Positions 7,667 to 9,683 of a stretch of DNA of 9,683 bases are shown here, one piece after another (position 1 is the first letter of the stretch; every line of letters begins with the position of its first letter). Below the pieces are notes generated by a model. It was not told the DNA's origin and ran no database searches. It saw only the letters and a list, made by a program, of their open reading frames with translations. The translations under genes and the position numbers were made by a program. Origin of the DNA: Actinomycetes bacterium (GTDB lineage: Bacteria; Actinomycetota; Actinomycetes; Actinomycetales; Cellulomonadaceae); contig JAEWEJ010000384.1 of assembly GCA_023389455.1 (NCBI GenBank), positions 1 through 9,683 on the forward strand, written 5' to 3'.

Positions 7667-7680
7667 CGGGAGCGGTCCCA
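7667..7680. promoter_or_regulatory. CebR-like operator upstream of GH1
   Basis: CGGGAGCGGTCCCA agrees with the actinobacterial CebR (cellobiose repressor) consensus TGGGAGCGCTCCCA at 12 of 14 positions. It lies immediately upstream of the possible -10 of the beta-glucosidase gene, where a bound repressor would block the -35 region. In Streptomyces the GH1 gene bglC is a known CebR target, which fits. The regulator itself is not in this window. Confidence 0.5.
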
Positions 7681-7687
7681 CCGTGTG

Positions 7688-7698
7688 TATCGTATCGA
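7688..7698 (+). promoter_or_regulatory. possible -10 region of the GH1 promoter
   Basis: TATCGTATCGA holds two overlapping -10-like hexamers, TATCGT (7688-7693) and TATCGA (7693-7698), in the only AT-richer patch between GH31 and GH1. No clear -35 is seen; the matching distance falls inside the CebR-like site. The start of transcription would be near 7700, giving a leader of about 90 bases. Confidence 0.35.
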
Positions 7699-7708
7699 TT
7701 CGACCCTT

Positions 7709-7726
7709 CTCGGCAGCACTGCCGAG
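7709..7726. repeat. perfect inverted repeat in the GH1 leader
   Basis: CTCGGCAG-CA-CTGCCGAG: two perfect 8-bp arms around 2 bases. As DNA it could be an operator placed just after the possible transcription start. As RNA it would form a 7-bp stem with a 4-base loop. Six bases further on, GGGGCAG (7732-7738) and CTGCCCC (7751-7757) can form a second 7-bp stem with a 12-base loop. Neither has a T-run, and both precede the ribosome binding site. Confidence 0.5.
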
Positions 7727-7777
7727 GGCACGGGGCAGCCCGGACCCGGCCTGCCCCACGCGACCGCAGATCTTCCC

Positions 7778-7782
7778 GGAGG
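7778..7782 (+). promoter_or_regulatory. ribosome binding site of GH1
   Basis: GGAGG lies 8 bases before the ATG at 7791. It decides this start against the upstream in-frame GTG at 7683, which would add 36 residues without similarity to GH1 N-termini and has no such site. Confidence 0.8.
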
Positions 7783-7790
7783 CCCTTGCC

Positions 7791-9239
7791 ATGTTCCGCA
7801 CCACCCGGCCGTCGGGCCGACCGTTCCCCGGTGACTTCCTCTGGGGCTCGGCCACCGCGTCGTACCAGATCGAGGGTGGTGCGTCCGAGGGTGGCCGCGC
7901 CCCGTCGATCTGGGACACGTTCTCCCACACGCCCGGCAAGGTGCTGAACGGCGACACCGGCGACGTCGCCGTCGACCACTACCACCGGGTCCCGCAGGAC
8001 GTCGCGATCATGCAGGACCTGGGCCTGCAGGCGTACCGGTTCTCGATCGCCTGGTCGCGGGTCCTCCCCACGGGCACGGGCGAGGTCAACCAGGAGGGGC
8101 TGGACTTCTACTCCGACCTGGTCGACCGCCTCATCGCCGCGGGCATCAAGCCCGTCGTCACGCTGTACCACTGGGACCTGCCGCAGACGCTCGAGGACGA
8201 GGGTGGCTGGACCAACCGCGCCACCGCCTACGCGTTCGCGGAGTACGCCCGCGTCGTCGCCCGTGCGCTGGGCGACCGCATCCACCTGTGGACCACCCTG
8301 AACGAGCCCTGGTGCTCGTCGTTCCTCGGCTACGGCTCCGGCGTGCACGCGCCCGGCGTGACGGACCCCGCCGCCGCGCTCGCCGCCGTCCACCACCTCA
8401 ACCTCGCGCACGGCCTGGCCGCGACCGCGATCCGCGACGAGCTGGGCGCCGAGACCCCGGTGTCCATCACGCTCAACCTGCACGTCACCCGTGCCGCCAC
8501 GCACGACGCGGCCGACGTCGACGCCAAGCGCCAGATCGACACCATCGCCAACGAGGTCTTCCTCGGCCCGCTCCTCGAGGGGGCGTACCCCGAGCGGGTC
8601 TTCGCCGACACCGCCGCCATCAGCGACTGGTCGTTCGTGCAGGACGGCGACCTGGAGCTCATCCGCGTCCCGATCGACCTGCTGGGCGTCAACTACTACT
8701 CCACCGGCCGCGTGAAGCGCGGCACGCCGCCCGTGGGCGACGGCACGCCCGGTCCCGACGGCCACCGCTCGTCGGTCGTCAGCCCGTGGGTCGGTGCCGA
8801 CCAGGTCGAGTGGCTCGCGCAGCCCGGCCCGCACACGGCGATGGGCTGGAACATCGAGCCCCAGGGCCTCGTGGACCTGCTCCTCGAGCTGCACGAGCGC
8901 TATCCCTCGCTGCCGCTGGCGATCACCGAGAACGGCGCCGCGTTCTACGACACGGTCACCGAGGACGGGCGTGTCCACGACGAGGAGCGCGTCGCCTACC
9001 TCCACGACCACCTCGACGCGGTCGGCGAGGCCATGGACAAGGGCGTCGACGTCCGCGGCTACTTCGTGTGGTCGCTGTTCGACAACTTCGAGTGGGCGTA
9101 CGGGTACGACCGTCGCTTCGGCATCGTGCACGTGGACTACGACACGCAGGTCCGCACGCTGAAGGACTCGGCCCGCTGGTACCGCGCGCTGGTCCGCACC
9201 GGCGTGATCCCGGCCCCGGAGTCGGCCGCGACGCTCTGA
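7791..9239 (+). CDS. beta-glucosidase, glycoside hydrolase family 1
   Basis: Cytoplasmic retaining beta-glucosidase (482 aa, normal for bacterial GH1) hydrolysing cellobiose and other beta-glucosides to glucose. The N-terminal signature FPGDFLWGSATASYQIEGG is at residues 12-30. The acid/base is E172 in TLNEPW and the nucleophile is E380 in ITENGAAF. Glucose-contacting residues of the family are in place: Q26, H127-W128 in LYHWDLP, N171, Y302 in GVNYYS, W427, E434 and W435 in the WSLFDNFEWAYGY block. No signal peptide is present, so substrates must be imported. The gene has its own control region and terminator, so it is probably a separate transcript from GH42-GH31. The CebR-like site upstream suggests induction by cello-oligosaccharides. 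In a xyloglucan pathway it would remove backbone glucose once alpha-xylose is gone. GH1 also includes beta-galactosidases and 6-phospho-enzymes; the latter are unlikely because the substrate enters by ABC transport, not by a phosphotransferase system. Confidence 0.95.
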   Translation: MFRTTRPSGRPFPGDFLWGSATASYQIEGGASEGGRAPSIWDTFSHTPGKVLNGDTGDVAVDHYHRVPQDVAIMQDLGLQAYRFSIAWSRVLPTGTGEVNQEGLDFYSDLVDRLIAAGIKPVVTLYHWDLPQTLEDEGGWTNRATAYAFAEYARVVARALGDRIHLWTTLNEPWCSSFLGYGSGVHAPGVTDPAAALAAVHHLNLAHGLAATAIRDELGAETPVSITLNLHVTRAATHDAADVDAKRQIDTIANEVFLGPLLEGAYPERVFADTAAISDWSFVQDGDLELIRVPIDLLGVNYYSTGRVKRGTPPVGDGTPGPDGHRSSVVSPWVGADQVEWLAQPGPHTAMGWNIEPQGLVDLLLELHERYPSLPLAITENGAAFYDTVTEDGRVHDEERVAYLHDHLDAVGEAMDKGVDVRGYFVWSLFDNFEWAYGYDRRFGIVHVDYDTQVRTLKDSARWYRALVRTGVIPAPESAATL

Positions 9240-9254
9240 CCCCCGACGCACCGG

Positions 9255-9283
9255 ACGCCCCGCCCCACCACGGGGCGGGGCGT
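9255..9283 (+). terminator. strong GC hairpin after GH1
   Basis: ACGCCCCGCCCC (9255-9266), loop ACCAC, GGGGCGGGGCGT (9272-9283): a perfect 12-bp stem starting 15 bases after the GH1 stop, followed by TCGT. The T-run is minimal, as is usual in this kind of genome. It separates the beta-glucosidase from the next small gene. Confidence 0.8.
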
Positions 9284-9318
9284 TCGTGCGCGGTGGGCGC
9301 GTGGGCGAGGATGGTGCC

Positions 9319-9624
9319 GTGCCCCGGTCCCGCCGCTCCGCGCGCCGTCCCTACGGTGCCGAGCACGTCGCGCTCGACGTCGACCGTGCCACCGGTGGCC
9401 GCCGCAGCGAGTCCGGCCCCGACGGCGAGTGGGTCGTGCAGCACGTGCGCGGGTCCGAGCGGGAGTACCGCTGCCCGGGGTGCGACCAGGTCGTGACCGC
9501 CGGGGCCGCGCACGTCGTCGCCTGGCGCACCGACTCCTGGCGCGGTGACGGGGTCGAGGAGCGCCGGCACTGGCACGGCGCCTGCTGGCAGGCACGCACG
9601 CGCCGCGGGCCCACGCGCCGGTGA
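9319..9624 (+). CDS. small conserved actinobacterial protein with Cys/His metal-site pattern
   Basis: Hypothetical protein of 101 aa. The GTG at 9319 was chosen because GAGG at 9307-9310 lies 8 bases upstream and because the protein then begins with a short basic tail (PRSRRSARR). In-frame GTGs at 9286 and 9301 are less well placed. The core EWVVQHVRGS-EYRCPGC (residues 37-55), AAHVVAW (63-69) and RRHWHGACW (82-90) resembles a family of about 100 residues found across actinobacteria, sometimes labelled ATP/GTP-binding protein without a visible nucleotide motif (from memory). C52 and C55 with H84, H86 and C89 could form a small zinc site, with H65 as another candidate. No membrane segment is seen and both ends are basic, so nucleic-acid contact is possible. 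It lies beyond the GH1 terminator, so no link to sugar metabolism is implied. Confidence 0.8.
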   Translation: MPRSRRSARRPYGAEHVALDVDRATGGRRSESGPDGEWVVQHVRGSEREYRCPGCDQVVTAGAAHVVAWRTDSWRGDGVEERRHWHGACWQARTRRGPTRR

Positions 9625-9683
9625 GCGCCGCGCGCCCGGCGCCCGACGAGGCCCCCCCCCCCCACCACCCGCGCCGCCGCCCG
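9625..9683. other. right edge with a run of 12 C
   Basis: Only 59 bases remain after the last stop. They hold an uninterrupted run of 12 C at 9652-9663 and low-complexity GC sequence to the end. No gene or site can be supported here. Confidence 0.7.

Noticed and set aside
7683..7790. Upstream GTG giving a 36-residue extension of GH1
   Set aside because: The extension overlaps the promoter-like patch and inverted repeats and lacks an RBS, while GGAGG sits 8 bases before the ATG at 7791.
4608..9251. Open frame of over 1500 codons on the minus strand opposite GH42, GH31 and GH1
   Set aside because: It is rich in Arg, Ala, Val and Asp with no recognisable domain and lies opposite three genes with intact catalytic motifs. 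Such antisense frames are a by-product of strong third-position GC.
9351..9668. Minus-strand open frame over the right edge
   Set aside because: It is antisense to the small Cys/His protein and begins in low-complexity sequence; no family resemblance is seen.

Overview
The window comes from a very GC-rich genome with codons biased to G/C at the third position and GTG used as some starts. Together with the gene content (intracellular glycosidases, LplB/YtcP-type sugar permeases, a LacI-family repressor and a CebR-like operator), this points to an actinobacterium, most likely a plant-polysaccharide degrader of the Cellulomonas type. The genus is inference from style and content, not proof.

Layout, left to right. 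(1) Positions 1-1967, plus strand: two ABC-transporter permease genes overlapping by ATGA. The first has lost its 5' end to the window edge. A GC hairpin at 1985-2002 lies between the second permease and the convergent next gene. (2) 2009-3016, minus strand: a LacI-family repressor starting at GTG. (3) 3017-3297: a divergent control region with several palindromes, including two copies of AAGCGCTT. (4) 3298-7610, plus strand: a GH42 beta-galactosidase followed, with an ATGA overlap, by a GH31 alpha-xylosidase of the YicI type. (5) 7611-7790: a control region with a CebR-like site, a possible promoter, a perfect 8-bp-arm inverted repeat and a strong RBS. (6) 7791-9239: a GH1 beta-glucosidase, closed by a 12-bp GC hairpin terminator at 9255-9283. 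(7) 9319-9624: a small conserved hypothetical protein with a Cys/His metal-site pattern. (8) The right edge, with a run of 12 C.

None of the three glycosidases has a signal peptide, and all keep their catalytic residues. Together they would strip alpha-xylose, beta-galactose and beta-glucose from an imported oligosaccharide. These are the sugars of galactosylated xyloglucan oligosaccharides. The best reading is therefore a compact xyloglucan-oligosaccharide uptake and intracellular depolymerisation locus. The transporter would import the oligosaccharide, and the solute-binding protein is probably encoded just upstream of the window. The LacI-family protein would control the GH42-GH31 operon, and the GH1 gene may be tied separately to cellobiose signalling through a CebR-like site. 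The individual enzyme families are secure; the shared substrate is an inference.
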